A stretch of 64,000 nt of DNA, from contig NC_060211.1 in NCBI RefSeq assembly GCF_021130785.1, positions 124,879,001-124,943,000 of the forward strand, written 5' to 3'. Shown one piece after another: positions 20,532 to 33,203 of this stretch. The stretch comes from Homalodisca vitripennis (lineage: Eukaryota; Arthropoda; Insecta; Hemiptera; Cicadellidae). The position numbers and the translations under genes are program-made. Each line of letters begins with the position of its first letter. The stretch's first letter is position 1. Under the pieces are notes generated by a model. The model ran no database searches. It had not been told where the DNA came from and saw only the letters and a list, made by a program, of their open reading frames with translations.

Positions 20532-23500
20532 CTGTTGGCCTATATATAGCCACTGGCCTAGTGACTGACCATATGTCTAGAATAGATGAGATCACAGATT
20601 TTCTATTTGGATTTTCATCTTACTTTTTGACAAATGCCATGATATGAATATTAATATACATATTTATTACGCTACGGTAGTGATCCGCTTTTAGTGAGAA
20701 ATTAGTAAATTTCCTTTTCAACACAGTTAGTTGGAAGAGAGGAAGATATTACACTGTCATCTTGATGTATCAAATGCAAGATGTAATTAATACATTTTAA
20801 GGTACATTCTGGCAGGTGTATTAGTTTTTCGTGTTAAATATATATTTTTATTAAAAATTATGAAGGTCCACCAACCTTTTACTGTATCGAATCTCCTTCT
20901 CCTTATTCTGTGTGATAAGATCCTCAAACAAAGGATAGTGCCTTACAAGGAGGGGCAGACAGAATAAGATCCTAAAAAGGGGACACCAGGATAGGCACAG
21001 TAGGATACTAACAATAATTTTAGTGATATGCATTTGTCATTCTCGTACTCGTGAATTGCATTCTGGACTTGCATCCTGTGCAGTGAGAACGCCTGGAATG
21101 GGTTCTAAGTAGCTTTTGGGTGAGTTTGAACCCTTTCCTTTCACTTCTTTTCTTCTTTCTGTTCTTTATTTTTGAAAGCATTAATACCTTCCCCACCTTA
21201 TTAAGAGGATAGAATCCTTGAAACATTGTGTTATACCTTTTGGAACATATAATGATATCAACTGTCTAAAATCCTTTACAATAATCTTATATTTTCTAGC
21301 TGTTTGAAAACAAAATTATTTAAATCTAAGTTTGCAATAAGCTATTTCAAAATGATATGTCTCATGTCAATATTTACAAACTATACATGTTTCAAAATAT
21401 AAAAAAGGAATATTTTTGTAAAGCTATAAATCAATGTAACCTTTAAAAAGCTATCCAAAGTTAATTTACTTTTAAGTCACATTTATTCTACATTGTCTCC
21501 TTGAAACAAGTATGCGTACCATTTATTACAAAAATGTTCTACATCACTACATGAAAGTAACTAGTGAAACCAACATTAACTTGTGTCAGGAAAGAAAGTC
21601 ATTATAAGATACTTTCTACCTTAGTAGCTTTGATGTACTTCTAGCAGAATGCTTTGACTAAAGTTCTGACGAGACGGTTACAAGCGGTGCGGGTACCTTT
21701 GTAGAAACTAGATGTACAGACAGAGGCAAATGGCTTCCTCTGTCATATGAGTATGGTAACTTAAAGGATGAGCCATTTAGAGGTAGGAGGTACAAAATGT
21801 ATAAATATGATCATAGCAACTGAAGTCGTTCTTTACTCTCATGATATTTTCAATACAATAACAGTAAAATAATGTGAATCAAGAATTCATAATTAGGGCA
21901 ACACTCTTTAAAGTAGTATCCGAAACTGTCTGATCTACGTCCTTGATAATTTTAAGAATAGGCCTTTCCTATTAATGACGACTTTCGAATCAAGATTATG
22001 CTCTTCATTTTGAATTTAAATCTTTCAAGGCTTATATGATTTTGCCACTTCATATAAGCTGAGAAACCCTTCATTGCAATCAGTCCTAAAAGGGCCAACG
22101 GTTGCTTCCAGAGCGACAGGGATATTAAGGATGGTAAGTTGGGGGTAGTGGCCGCTTCTTGTCGAGATTCTACTAGGAGGTTTACACTACATCTGTGTTT
22201 TTATTTTGGAAGAAAGATGTTTTACCATTAATATATATTTAAATCTCTTCCAATAACACCGGGCAGGTGCAAGTACCGCCTTATATTTAGATTAGCAGCA
22301 GCCTCACTAAGGGAACTCCACACAGTACAAAACTCCTTCGCATTTAACCGATCTATATATATTCTGACGCAGTAACTCAACTTTTGCTGTTAGTATGTGC
22401 TGCACCCTGACGGGATAAGATGAAATTGATACATAATTTTTCTTACATCCCGTAGTGGATGGAACTGGAAAATATAAACCAGCCTGAATTAAAATTTCCT
22501 TTATATGTTACTGTCACTTAATACCGAAGTTAAACTTATTATATCGGGACTATTTTACATAATTCAGGTTGCACACGACACTTTGGTACGTGCTATGGTT
22601 TTGGATCTGTATGTTACACGTATGTTTTTTTGTGAATTTCGTTTAATTTATGCACTTGTTTTTCTGTAATAAAGTTAGTAAGAGTTCAATTTACTAATAA
22701 ACCTTCATTGACCTAAAACATGGCTTACTCTCATGACCACATTCTTCAGTTTTGCGAAAGAGTGAACTACTGCTAGCTCAAAGAAAGATTACCCCAGACT
22801 GTTTCATTGGACTGAGCAACACTACATTTCTCTTTTCCTTTCTCCTGTTTTTATGGTTTTCAGCATTATCTCTACTTACACTCAGCTAAGTAGTATAAGT
22901 ATCGTGTTCAATTCAGTACGGGGATGGCTACTTCGGACTCACTTCTTTTCATCTTATCTTCTGCTGGAGAAGAAGGCGTGTTTAGCTCCGTTTTTCCGAG
23001 ACTCCTTTAGGCAATCACAATCCCTAACTTGCTTTTTATTGTTAAGACACTAAATTGCCATTTCTGGTAATGTAACTGAGTGAGACGAAAATGGATCTCT
23101 TCATATTTCAGCTGGAAACAGGAAAAACTTCCAGTGAAGTTGGCTACCGCTGTGTACACAGACACTTCCTAATTTAACGACTCTCGGACAAGTTCAAGGT
23201 GCCAAATAAAATTTAATTATATGCAATTCTCTCCAAATCGTGACAATAAGTTGAAGATTATGCCATTATTTTGTATAAATATTTTCAAATAAACTTGTCA
23301 TGTTCAGATGGCAGATTTTTTTAAATATTTTGAGTTTTTTTCGGTGGTACTTTTTTTCAATTTATAAGTGTCAATTGTTAATATTAGAAAAAGCAAAAAG
23401 CTTTCGAACGGTATGTCGTTATGCAAGTGTTTCTTTCCATATAAGATACAGCAGCAAAATTTTTTAAATCTAAAAACTTTGCGGAAACATTTTTAAACAT

Positions 23501-26395
23501 GAGTATAAGACATGTGGCACAGGTATTTATACATTATTAAAGCATTGATTTTAATTAAAACTTTGTTTCCATCTTTTTTAATTAAAAGTTATTTAAAAAA
23601 TATGTATTTTATTACGATTCAGGCATTCTTCTTTGTAATTGCAGATCACCATTTTTTAAACTTAGCTAGATATGTATAATAACCTTGTAATATATAATAC
23701 AAGTGCAATTGATATAAATTACTACATTATGATAAGCTCAGAAGTCAGTGATGCTGAATCGCGAGATGTTGTTATTCACTCGCTATTCCTTACAGCGGTT
23801 TAAAAAGTTTTAGAACAAACCTTAAAACAGCTAATCAACAATGATACTTATATTACGATGCCAAAGATTTTTTTTTTATGCAACCATTTTACTTAGGTCA
23901 ATGCCAACAACTGCATGTTGGTCAGTTGCTTTTTTGTCTTAAAGTCAATTTTATATTCTATCTTTTAACATTTTTGATTATCCTAACTTGGAATGTTTTC
24001 CGTGTGAGATGCTCTGCGTTCAAGTGAGCATTACATGTAAAAGTTCTGAAAGCATTCTTCTAAAACGATAAGAATATCAAAAGCTTCAGCATTCCTGAAT
24101 TCCATTTCCAAACCAAATGTATGTGCCTTATGTATAATAAGAATATTACAAGAGGACTAATAGTACAAAATTGGAAAATAACAACATAACACTGGCGCTT
24201 CTAAGGATACTTAATAAAATCTTGGAAATTAAGAAACAAATATTTGTATATTTTAGATTTGTACTGCACGTTTTATATAATGTAAAAATACATACATATG
24301 CGTATGTTGCAAATTAATTCCTAAAATCAGTATAAGAACGTACAAGATGATATAACATATTATGTGATATCGCTACAGTAACAATCTGCAACAGAAGGGT
24401 TCACTCTACAACTGATGTTGAGTACTTACATCGTGTTAACAATAACCACCTTCAAGACGCTGTTTGTCGACCCTCTAGAAACACTCGTGGCGGTGACACT
24501 ACACCACACCTGAACTACAAGTATCTTGTAACGAAGCAGCAGTTATTTTACAGCACATCATCGTCAAAACCTAAAGTATCTTTATCAGTGTCTACTAATA
24601 AGCTTCTACTTTTCCTTCTTAACTCAGTGTTATACTTTTTTTTCTTTTAAATGTTACGTTACCCAATGTTTACTACTTATGCTTATTGAATACATACAAG
24701 AATATTGTAAATCAGTTTCAAAAAAATATTGTAAAAATTCGTTCTTAAACTTAAAGACAGATAAGAGTAAAAACGATTTAAATACGTAGAAAAATTAAAT
24801 TAAAAGCAATTAAAATATTGTTATTCCTTTAAGCGATTGTATTAAAAGATTTAGTACAATATAATGATAAAAAAATTTAATTATTGCTATCCGAATGTTC
24901 ATGAGTAATTTTAGCAAATGCTTTGCAGCAAATTATTTTGGAAACATTTCTGTAATATAATGAATAGAAGTAACACTACTTCAAATATATTAGTAAAATC
25001 TATTTCAATACGTAAACACATGCAGTTAAACTCAATTAAAATATGTTTTCTATCTTTCAGCATTTATTTAAATTAAAATATACAGTACAGTAAAATAATA
25101 ATAAACATCTACTTTAATAATATTAAAATGTTTATGAATACTTCCATTAAATTGTTTTGGATACATTTATGTCATCTCATGAATAGAAGTAATTTTACTT
25201 CCCTCAATATCAGTTGATTGGAAATGCTTCTGAAAAAATAGGTCAGATTCAATTCATTAATCAATACTGATTCAAGCTGTAATTACAATCCCTTTTAAAA
25301 GCGATGAAATTGAAATAGATGATTCATCTTTTTATTGTTATACATACCTTGATAGATTAATCAACTCTTGCAATAACTCAATCAGATAGATTATTTAGTG
25401 CTTTTATTGTCACTACCATTTAGTACTATGAACTAATGTATATATTTCACAGTAAATGAATGTTGGAATATAAAGGGTTAACCTTAAGGTACTGTTAAAG
25501 GTAGTGAGATATTTATACATTTTAATGCCACTCTGGCGTCTGGTAGTTGTTTACTGGATAGACTACGGGGCGTTAACAGTGAAACGCACAACATACACCA
25601 AAATTATTAAAATATTATTTGAATTTTTACTTATTTACATTTGGTTTTAATTAAATTTTGGATTTGGATAAAAATATATATGAATGCAATACCTTTAATT
25701 CTCACATGTATTACTTAAACTAACTAAACTTAAAAAAGCTCTGAATGAATTTTAGAGCAGGATACTTGATTGCCACTTTCAATAAATTATAAATTATAGT
25801 ATGGCAGTTTTTATTGCTCGGTTGTAATTTTGCTTACGCACAAATATACTGAGATTATTTAAATTCGTATCAGCTTAATATGTTTGTCCAAATAAAGATA
25901 ATTTGATTTGACAGGAGTACATCATTGTCATCTGTTACACACGTTTTTATTATCATAGATTTTGGAAATCCACCAAAATTTTTATACCACCACCAAAATC
26001 TGTCTTACTGTATTACATTTAATGCAGTAATCTGATGTTTTGGTCCTGAAACCAAAGTATGATAGACCTTTTCGTCTTACGTGTTGAAAGCAAATCTATT
26101 ATTTTGTCCATACAACTCTCCAATCTAACTACAGTTTCGAGCGGTTCACTAGTAAGAGTATCCATAGCAACCCCAAAGTATTTCGACATATTATTCTAGA
26201 AATCAGATTTAATCCAATTAATCAAGTGTGCAACAATTAAAGGTCTGTAAGGTCTTTTAAAGTTTTTTTTTCGAAAAGTGGCAAAACACGCAATATGTGG
26301 TAAACGTTCTCTAATAATATAAGTATAACAATTTTAAAATTGTTTGGTTCCATCTAATTTTAGTATGTTACTATTGTTTCTTCAGGATACGGTAG
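20051..26395. other. AT-rich DNA, no gene supported
   Basis: Contains a (GA) microsatellite (20482-20530), the second copy of a short repeat at 21675-21765, and a possible LINE tail, CAAATAAAGATAATTTGATT, near 25890-25909. Frames at 20851-21226, 22853-23053 and 24394-24513 have no recognisable product. Confidence 0.45.
20482..20530. repeat. (GA)n microsatellite
   Basis: GA dinucleotides interrupted once by T. Confidence 0.95.
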
Positions 26396-26745
26396 TCATT
26401 TTACATCTTCAGCTGCTTTGGTAGAGGTTGAAATGGGGTGGCATCAAAAGGGTTAAAATATAACACGATAATTTTTTTCAAATCATATTTATCTTAGCTT
26501 TACACACTAAATCAACCATCAGATTTGTAAATAAGCTGTAAGTTACAGCTTTGAATCGCTTAATTTAGTTCTCTGACGGTGATCTATTATTTGTGTATCT
26601 ATCGGTCAGTTTTAAATGTGTCAAGGTCAAAATAAACATGATCTGAGAAAAAAACTATCTTTTTTATATGTTAATTCTTTGTTAACCCCCAATTTCAACC
26701 TCCTTCAAAACAAACTTTCCTTATAAAAACCTCCCTATACTTTTC
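26396..26745 (+). repeat. Dispersed repeat family F, copy 1
   Basis: Shares an ordered set of landmarks with 46605-47005: ATCAAAAGGGTT(A/G)AAA, a CAGAT...GTAAATAA stretch, a TCAAGGTCAAAATAAACATG-like stretch followed by GATCT, TTTATATGTT and a CAACCT...CCTTATA-type end. Divergence is high. No coding capacity is seen. Confidence 0.5.
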
Positions 26746-29408
26746 AAGAAATGCGAGGTTGAGTGCTTACAATCTATATTGGCCCTTGGCTATAAGACTG
26801 TTACCAAAATTTTACTTCTAAAAGAATCGTACCCACCGTATGAAATAATATACATGTGTGGCAAAATAAGTCATAGCAGCTGGTATCGATACCACAGAAA
26901 ACACACAAAGAGAAAAAGAGAATTAGAGACGCACAGGAAGAGAAAGAAGGCTGAGCTATACTTAGAACATATGGCAAGTACATCGTTATTCACATCAGCT
27001 GCCACAAACAAAACTAGATACTGTAGTTGACAGTTTTTCAGTTGCATTAATTTAATGATAATACCAGTGCTACATCAGAACCTGAAATGTGGAACCCTTT
27101 TTAACTGATTCATATTAGCAATAACAACAAAGAAGAATAACAAACAATGAATATTATAAACAGTAAATGTTTATGGCAAAGTTGACTCTACATTCTAGAA
27201 GCTCTTTTCTTATCGGAATTCTTCATTCACTCAGTGATGTGGGTCTGATGATGTGTCCCTTAAACACGAAAGGCCTCACAAAAATAAAAAGTGTATTATT
27301 GGAGTGTTTGTTTCAAAGTAATTGAAGTTAACTACTTTAATACAACTGCAAACAATTAAAACGATACTCCCAGCAAGCATGTACGTACTAGTAATTTCTA
27401 TGTTTGTTCGTTAGATCAGGAAAGGCAAAGGAAATGTAAATGATGGCCTGATAATTCTATAGTAATCCCTTTACCTTGTATATTCGATACAGTAGGACAC
27501 GAGTTTAGCTTTTAAATAAAATTCAAGTACTCCATCCAGCTAATTCTGAAGAGAGATATTGGAACTATGAGTATATATTATTTGAAGTGCTGACGCTGAT
27601 GCTATGAGGACTCCTTAGTAGCTGGCCCTTAAAATAAATGTTTGAATACTTTTTTAAATCCTAAAATTTTGGATCAATAATACTTATATGATAAGAATAA
27701 ATGTGTATTCTAAGAATTTCATATTTTAAGCAATACTTTCTCTAAATAAGGTTAAAGTCATAATAGTCAATCTTGGCATACAACGTTACATACAATATCA
27801 GTGTAATATTCCATAATTTTATATCGGTTTTAGTTTAATATTATATCCTATACAATAATTGAGAAAACTATGTCAAATTCACCCTAAATCAAACATAATT
27901 TCTAACTCATTTCAACCTAATCTAGCCCACGTTTATAGAAACGAATTTCTATAGCTATGCACGAATGTTTATATATCTTATAAGGTTACAAAATGGTGTA
28001 ATTCCTTATGTAATGACAATTTTAAGTATAGTATGACGACTGATTAACCTCAATAACTAATAATATACTTTTCATTAAGTAACTGGAAATAGCTTAATCT
28101 ACATACGAAATCTGCCTTTCTTCCTTTTGCTGTCGGAAGTGCTATTGTTATACTCCAATTTCGATATGACATTGTTTGAATATATACATACATTTCAACG
28201 CAATGTATAAAGGAAAAAGATTAAGCTTATTTACGATTATTAATCCATTATTATTTAAGATTAGGAAATTTTTACAATGACATCTGGAATGCCTTAGCAT
28301 ATTTTAAATTTCAAGTGACCTTTTAGGAGGTTACGCGGTTTAATCATACAGCTATGATCACTTATGATTTCGAATGATTAAAGCATTTGAAATAAAACAG
28401 CAAGACTTTAGATTAAGTAACATAAGAAAAATTGCTTTGGAAGAAGTGTATTTTATAAATATGTTATAAATCTTGCATAATGTCTCTATATAGCCCTTAG
28501 CTGCTGTGAACGGAGGTACTCAAAGGCAACTGTATCTCCTCGCATACCTCAGTGATCTCCATTATCAGATAACCAAGTGTATCAGCCTTTGTATGGTTCT
28601 GCTTTGTGTTGATTGTTCCTGGGTTCACTGGTTTTGACATTATTTAGAGATTACATGAAATATCCTTCATTGTGAATATTTTAAAATTATTCATATACTT
28701 TAGTTTAGTTTTTAATTTATTCCAATTGCAGTATTGGTTACCATACAACCAACACATGAAAAGTAGTAGTTTGATTAAAAGTTTTAAGGTTTTAAAGGTT
28801 GCATTTAAGTAAAAGTAATACTATTTATAGTGGTAGAATTACAAGGTACTCAGTGCAATAAATTTAAAAATCTGTGTTGGATTCCCAAACGATAAATGTC
28901 TTAAAATCCAATAGTTATTCAGTTGGAAAATGTCTGTGATATATTAATATCAAACAACAGACAGCTATTATTATCTCAGTCATTATTATTAGGCAATATT
29001 ATTAAAATTTGCCATATTTTTTATTGCTTGAAACCTTATAACATTATATTAGTACAAATCTGACTTTTTATTCAATAAACCCAGGATCCAGTTTATAAAA
29101 TTACAGTAGAATTAGGTTTCCAAGTTAAAGTCAGCTACTAGGAAAATATCGTAATATAATTTTAATTATAATTTGGTCTATGTGAAATCTAAGTTATAGC
29201 TATTACCAAGTGATAGTTATTTATCAGTAATGCCAGACGACTGATAAATAACTACTGCCCTACTTGAGGCCTGTTATACATGTGCAGTATAATCGCTTAA
29301 TTTTATAATAGTTTTAAAAATGTTGTAGCATTAGCAAACTATTCTGTTTTAAATTAAATTGTAATATGAATAAACAATTATCTGCCAAACGTCTTCTACA
29401 TTCAATAG
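26746..29408. other. AT-rich DNA; small retroelement-like motif at 27230-27300
   Basis: At 27245-27271 CTGATGA, a GTGT/ACAC hairpin and GAAA follow one another, then GGCCTCACAAAAATAAAAAG; see findings. An 83-codon frame at 26779-27030 is basic (RKHTKRKRELE) but has no recognised domain. An open stretch on the minus strand at 28548-28627 has fair splice borders and remains unproven. Confidence 0.4.
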
Positions 29409-29533
29409 AAACACAGACACCGCAGCTGCTCTACTTACCGATGAAACCCATCAAGCCAACGCAATCAAGAACGTACTTCAGTCGAAGGAGTGTGACCTGC
29501 TAATTAGGGAATACGATGTTGCCTTGTCTCTAG
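29409..29533 (+). CDS. Probable penultimate coding exon of an unidentified host gene
   Basis: The frame is open with GC-ending, coding-like codons and begins after a CTTCTACATTCAATAG acceptor. It encodes NTDTAALLTDETHQ, then AIKNVLQSKECD and LLIREYDVALSL, a mostly helical, soluble-looking stretch of 40 residues. It ends at CTCTAG followed by GTATAA, a good donor, leaving one base of a split codon. Joining to 30202 restores a Gly codon and an open frame to a stop. I do not recognise the protein, and the start and other exons are not visible; they would lie upstream, probably beyond long introns. Alternative acceptors at 29416 or 29423 are possible. The exon is inferred without transcript data. 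Confidence 0.5.
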
Positions 29534-30201
29534 GTATAACTAACTTAGATTGTCTCTTAGACGAACTTGTCTTTCATGTATTGATTGGCTGCTCACATTT
29601 AGTTTCCTACGCCAGTTCTATTCCTTCACTATTCTCGAACAGCAGATTTCTCTTAGACGAACTTGTCTTGCATGTATTGATTGGCTGCTCACATTTAGTT
29701 TCCTACGCCAGTTCTATTCCTTCACTATTCTCAAACAGCAGATTTCTCTTAGACGAACTTGTCTTTCATGTATTGATTGGCTGCTCACATTTAGTTTCCT
29801 ACGCCAGTTCTATTCCTTCACTATTCTCGAACAGCAGATTTCTCTTAGACGAACTTGTCTTTCATGTATTGATTGGCTGCTCACATTTAGTTTCCTACGC
29901 CAGTTCTATTCCTTCACTATTCTCGAACAGTAGATTTCTCTTAGACTTAGACGAACTTGTCTTTCATGTATTGATTGGCTGCTCACATTTAGTTTCCTAC
30001 GCCAGTTCTATTCCTTCACTATTCTCGAACAGCTGATGACAAAACCAAAATTCCTAAGTTTTTGATCTATAAATACATGAATCATACATAAATAGTCATA
30101 TATACTACTAAAGTTCATATTAAAACAAATTAAATCATATTTTTATCACCAAGTCTAATTGCATAATCTTCATGTTTTTTTTTCAATTTTTCATGTTTCA
30201 G
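29534..30201 (+). other. Probable intron containing a 96-bp tandem array
   Basis: The intron is 668 bp, GT-AG, and ends in a strong pyrimidine tract (TTTTTTTTTCAATTTTTC) before TTTCAG. Nearly five-sevenths of it is a tandem array. Because the repeat unit is a multiple of three without stops in the exon's frame, an unspliced transcript stays open through all five copies to a TGA at about 30034. Confidence 0.5.
29557..30033 (+). repeat. 96-bp tandem array, five copies
   Basis: Unit starts TTAGACGAACTTGTCTTTCA; copies begin at 29557, 29653, 29749, 29845 and about 29947. The copies differ at only one or two bases; the last follows a 6-bp TTAGAC duplication. 96 bp equals 32 codons, so two forward frames stay open throughout (one reads LDELVFHVLIGCSHL). 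The homogeneity indicates recent expansion or gene conversion. Confidence 0.95.
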
Positions 30202-30245
30202 GTGAGAAACTAAAGCTAGTAGAATTAAATGCACGTCGATTGTGA
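30202..30245 (+). CDS. Probable last coding exon of the same unidentified gene
   Basis: Follows a strong acceptor. With the last base of the previous exon it reads GEKLKLVELNARRL and then TGA (30243-30245), immediately followed by a second in-frame stop, TAG. The C-terminus is basic and helical. The next 210 bp or so are notably GC-richer than the surroundings, as expected for a 3' untranslated region. I saw no clear AATAAA directly after it; the nearest is near 30871. The match of splice phase, signal strength and stop position makes this the best host-gene evidence in the window. Confidence 0.5.
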
Positions 30246-30460
30246 TAGGTGTATTTCACAAACTCATTCAGCCATTACAGTTGTCCGTGGAGCCCGGTAA
30301 ATGCCTGGGGACAAAACGTGAGAGAGCGGCGACAATTGGCTAACCACGACTACTGAATGTGGCAATTACATGCGAAATGTCGACCGTGTCACTGTCGCTG
30401 TTTGTCTGCCCGAATGCCAATTTCTGGTCATCGTTACACCCACTATATACTGTTTGTCTA
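30246..30460 (+). other. GC-richer stretch, likely 3' untranslated region
   Basis: Contains GTGGAGCCCGGTAAATGCC and GAGAGCGGCGACAATTGG, unlike the AT-rich DNA on both sides. No open frame of note. Assignment as UTR depends on the two-exon model. Confidence 0.35.
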
Positions 30461-31589
30461 TTTAGGACTTTATTTAGTTATGCAACAATGTAAAGTTAAA
30501 TAATATATTGATGTCTAACATGTTGATAACCGGGCTCGTTATAATATCCGTTAGGAAATTGTAAGTTTTAAATTTACTTAGCACCATTAAAATTTTTACT
30601 GTACACAAATTGCTTATTTACTTATGTTGAGGGCTTGAAGGTAGTAGATATTTTTTTCATCATGCAATTGCTGTTTAGTTGGGAAATTATTTTTATATTT
30701 TTAATTCATAGCACTTTAAGAAAACTTCTTATCTAAAAACAGAAAAGTAGGAAAAAGGATTATTTATCACGCTGCGATGAACTTCAGGCATATACATTAT
30801 TGTACAGCTGTCTAGCTATAATACATGTAGTTAAACTATTAAACTTAAAAAAAATCTGGTAATTATGCCCAAATAAAAACTACTGAAGATAAACACGTCC
30901 AATTTGTTCAATATGCAGATTCAGGGATTAAAATGTTTTTTTGTTCATTTATGACTTAGAAAGTGTATTAATATTTAGTAATTATCTTCTTAGGGATATA
31001 CCATTTCCCATGAATGCATGTACACACGGTAAAATATTTATGGTCTTAACTTCAAAGATTTTTATTTTGGGCTGATAACATGCCCCACAAATCTGTTTTA
31101 ATTAACACTTGGTTAAAAGAAGTATTTTTCGTTTAAACACTATCGTGGTGATATATAAAATATTTATCTGAAACTTAACATAATTTACTAATTAGTATAT
31201 TTGTAAGTCCCTTAGTGTTTAGATAAGTTCTTATAATTGTGTGTGTGTTTTGTTCTAAGGATAACAAAACTAAAATATAGCTAAACTTACTACGTACCGT
31301 ATATAAAAATGTTTCTTTTAATCTTGTGCAATAGTTTTTAGACAGTTTGTGATAAATATTTTCTTACCGTCGTTACAGGAAGGTCAAGCGTTCTTATCAT
31401 CAGTTGTTTACATTCTTCATTAGGAAACACTCTCCCCCTTCTCTTATAACCTTTTCCTTTCCCCTAATCTATTACTGTTCCATCAGTTGTTTTAATGCCA
31501 AAAACTTGATTTATTCCAAGACGTTTCCTAATGATATTGTCACATTTATCAAAGCTTAATTGTTTAAGATCCTATGCGTACATATATTT
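30461..31589. other. AT-rich DNA, no gene seen
   Basis: No repeats or exons that I can support. Confidence 0.5.
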
Positions 31590-31800
31590 TAATTAACTAT
31601 CCAGTAGCACGCCACTGTAAGTGTTGCGTAACAGACTTCGCTTAGTTCATATGCAAAATTTCAATTTTACAGCTCATTTTATTCTTAAGATCATAAAGAA
31701 AGATGTTACATACCCCCAGCCCCCCTCCCCCAGAGACAAAAACAATACATCAGATACTGAGTGAGGGCTTAACGACGCTCAGCCTAATTCCATGGTTAGA
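31590..31800 (-). repeat. Dispersed repeat family G, fragment
   Basis: On the minus strand it carries GGCTGAGCGT near one end and GTCTGTTACGCAACAC near the other, landmarks that recur (with changes) near 32220, 39790, 40110, 45580 and 62250. Confidence 0.5.
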
Positions 31801-32209
31801 TATGCACCTTAATAGAACTCATTCTCATGTATGTTTCATACAAAGGTGTTTCATGTCAAAATTTGAAGTCTGCAGAATGAATCTTTCTTAAAATATCTTT
31901 CCACAAGTTAAATTAACTTTTTTTTATTCTTCCACATTTAATTTATTTTAATTCATTTGAAATTAATGACATTTGAATGAATAAAAATTGTCTTTTGTAT
32001 TTTTCATTAAGTTGGGTTTTATGACAGTATTAAAATATTATAAATACTACAAGACGATGAATGTATTTGAGGTAGTTAGACTACATGTGTTAATATGTCA
32101 CTTGATAAAACCTCACATGATTATACTCAGTTTGCTTACAAATTGATTTATTCTGCTACATTATCATTGCTCTCGTAGTTACGTGTAAGATCAATGTAAA
32201 ATATTCGTT

Positions 32210-32340
32210 AATGCTCAGCCAACGTTAGCTTATTGCAACGTTTCAAGTCTATAGGTCAGTTCTCTTCAAGTTATCGAGCAAACAGACAGACAGATAAACA
32301 AACCGAGATGACATTGTTAGGCCCCTCTACTTTAATTAGA
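32210..32340 (-). repeat. Dispersed repeat family G, fragment
   Basis: On the minus strand it has a CTGTCTGTCTGTTTGCTCGA stretch followed by an ACTTGAAGAGAACTGACC-like part and GCTAACGTTGGCTGAGC, in the inverse order to 31590-31800; probably a rearranged or separate fragment. Confidence 0.45.
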
Positions 32341-32996
32341 ATAATATAGGAAATTAAACTAAAAAAAAACTAAAACTTACGTGATCTACACTACCCAGCA
32401 TTTAAATAGCTCCATATATCAATGTATTGTTATTTTTTTTAAATTAATTTAACACAAAACAATTCAAAAATCAATGTGTTAAATGTAGTTGAGGATGTAT
32501 TATTCGTTAAAGGCATTAATTTTAATCCTCAAACTAGTACATTGTATTGCATTGTATTGGATTGGCCTGGCCCTATTCATTAGGTTGAAATATTTAGTAT
32601 TAAGACATGAAATATATCATATTTAGTTATTACTAGAACTAATTTAGTATTCATAGCTTCCATAATGTTCGTGATGATGTCATATATTTTCCTTGTACGT
32701 AAGTAACTTCATCAAATAAAAACTGCAATTCGTTGTATTGTGATGGTTTTAATATACATTGGAGGAAATATTGCCAATTACGAGCAAATTGAACAAACTG
32801 TCAAGTATTTCAAAGTGAGCATTCAGTTTCCAATCTCACGGGAAAATTGCTCTGACACGAGTTCTTTGTAACGTACATCTGTCACAGTGACAGCATTATG
32901 TTTTTAAAATATACGTAAAATATCTAGCAAAGTGTTCATATTCACTATACATGAAAATTAAGCAGTAAAACAGTTGTAATTAAATTGTAACTGTAG
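32341..32996. other. AT-rich DNA, no gene seen
   Basis: Includes short direct repeats of CATTGTATTG near 32540-32560. No gene is supported. Confidence 0.5.
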
Positions 32997-33122
32997 CTAC
33001 TGGCCGGTTCCACAATTGAATAAGCCCTGACAGTTCTCGCCCGAGAACGCCGCGCCGCGCTGCGCTGGGTCTCCTGAGCCGGGAAGCCCCACGGTGACGC
33101 AGCTCCTGCTTAACTGGCTTAC

Positions 33123-33203
33123 CGTCCTATATTTACGTGACACTTCTTCCTCATATTTCTTACCGTCCACTATTTGCAAACTTTTTACAATTCCATGAGA
33201 CAT
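33123..33203 (-). CDS. Candidate first coding exon of an unidentified gene
   Basis: On the minus strand an ATG at 33203-33201 in a good insect start context (CCACAATGT) opens 27 codons, MSHGIVKSLQIVDGKKYE then EEVSRKYRT, and ends in phase 0 at AGGACG followed by GTAAGC, a strong donor. The peptide is hydrophilic and coding-like. Beyond the donor the DNA becomes strongly GC- and CpG-rich (33030-33110, with GCGCGGCGCGGCGTT on the minus strand), rare in this window. The downstream exons were not found, so this may still be chance. The open frame continues another 41 codons past the donor to a stop at 32997, which would be the alternative intronless reading. Confidence 0.35.

Noticed and set aside
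24394..24513. 39-codon stretch with coding-like codons (contains LFVDPLETLVAV) as an exon
   Set aside because: Weak acceptor, no supporting donor or partner exon, and an alternative open frame of about 130 codons without ATG overlaps it; cannot be decided.
27225..27300. Complete self-cleaving hammerhead ribozyme as an annotated RNA
   Set aside because: The core is present but stem III does not pair convincingly, so it is listed only as a finding.
29524..30036. 170-codon frame over the 96-bp array as a stand-alone gene
   Set aside because: No ATG at its start, several parallel open frames because the unit is a multiple of three, and a better spliced model exists.
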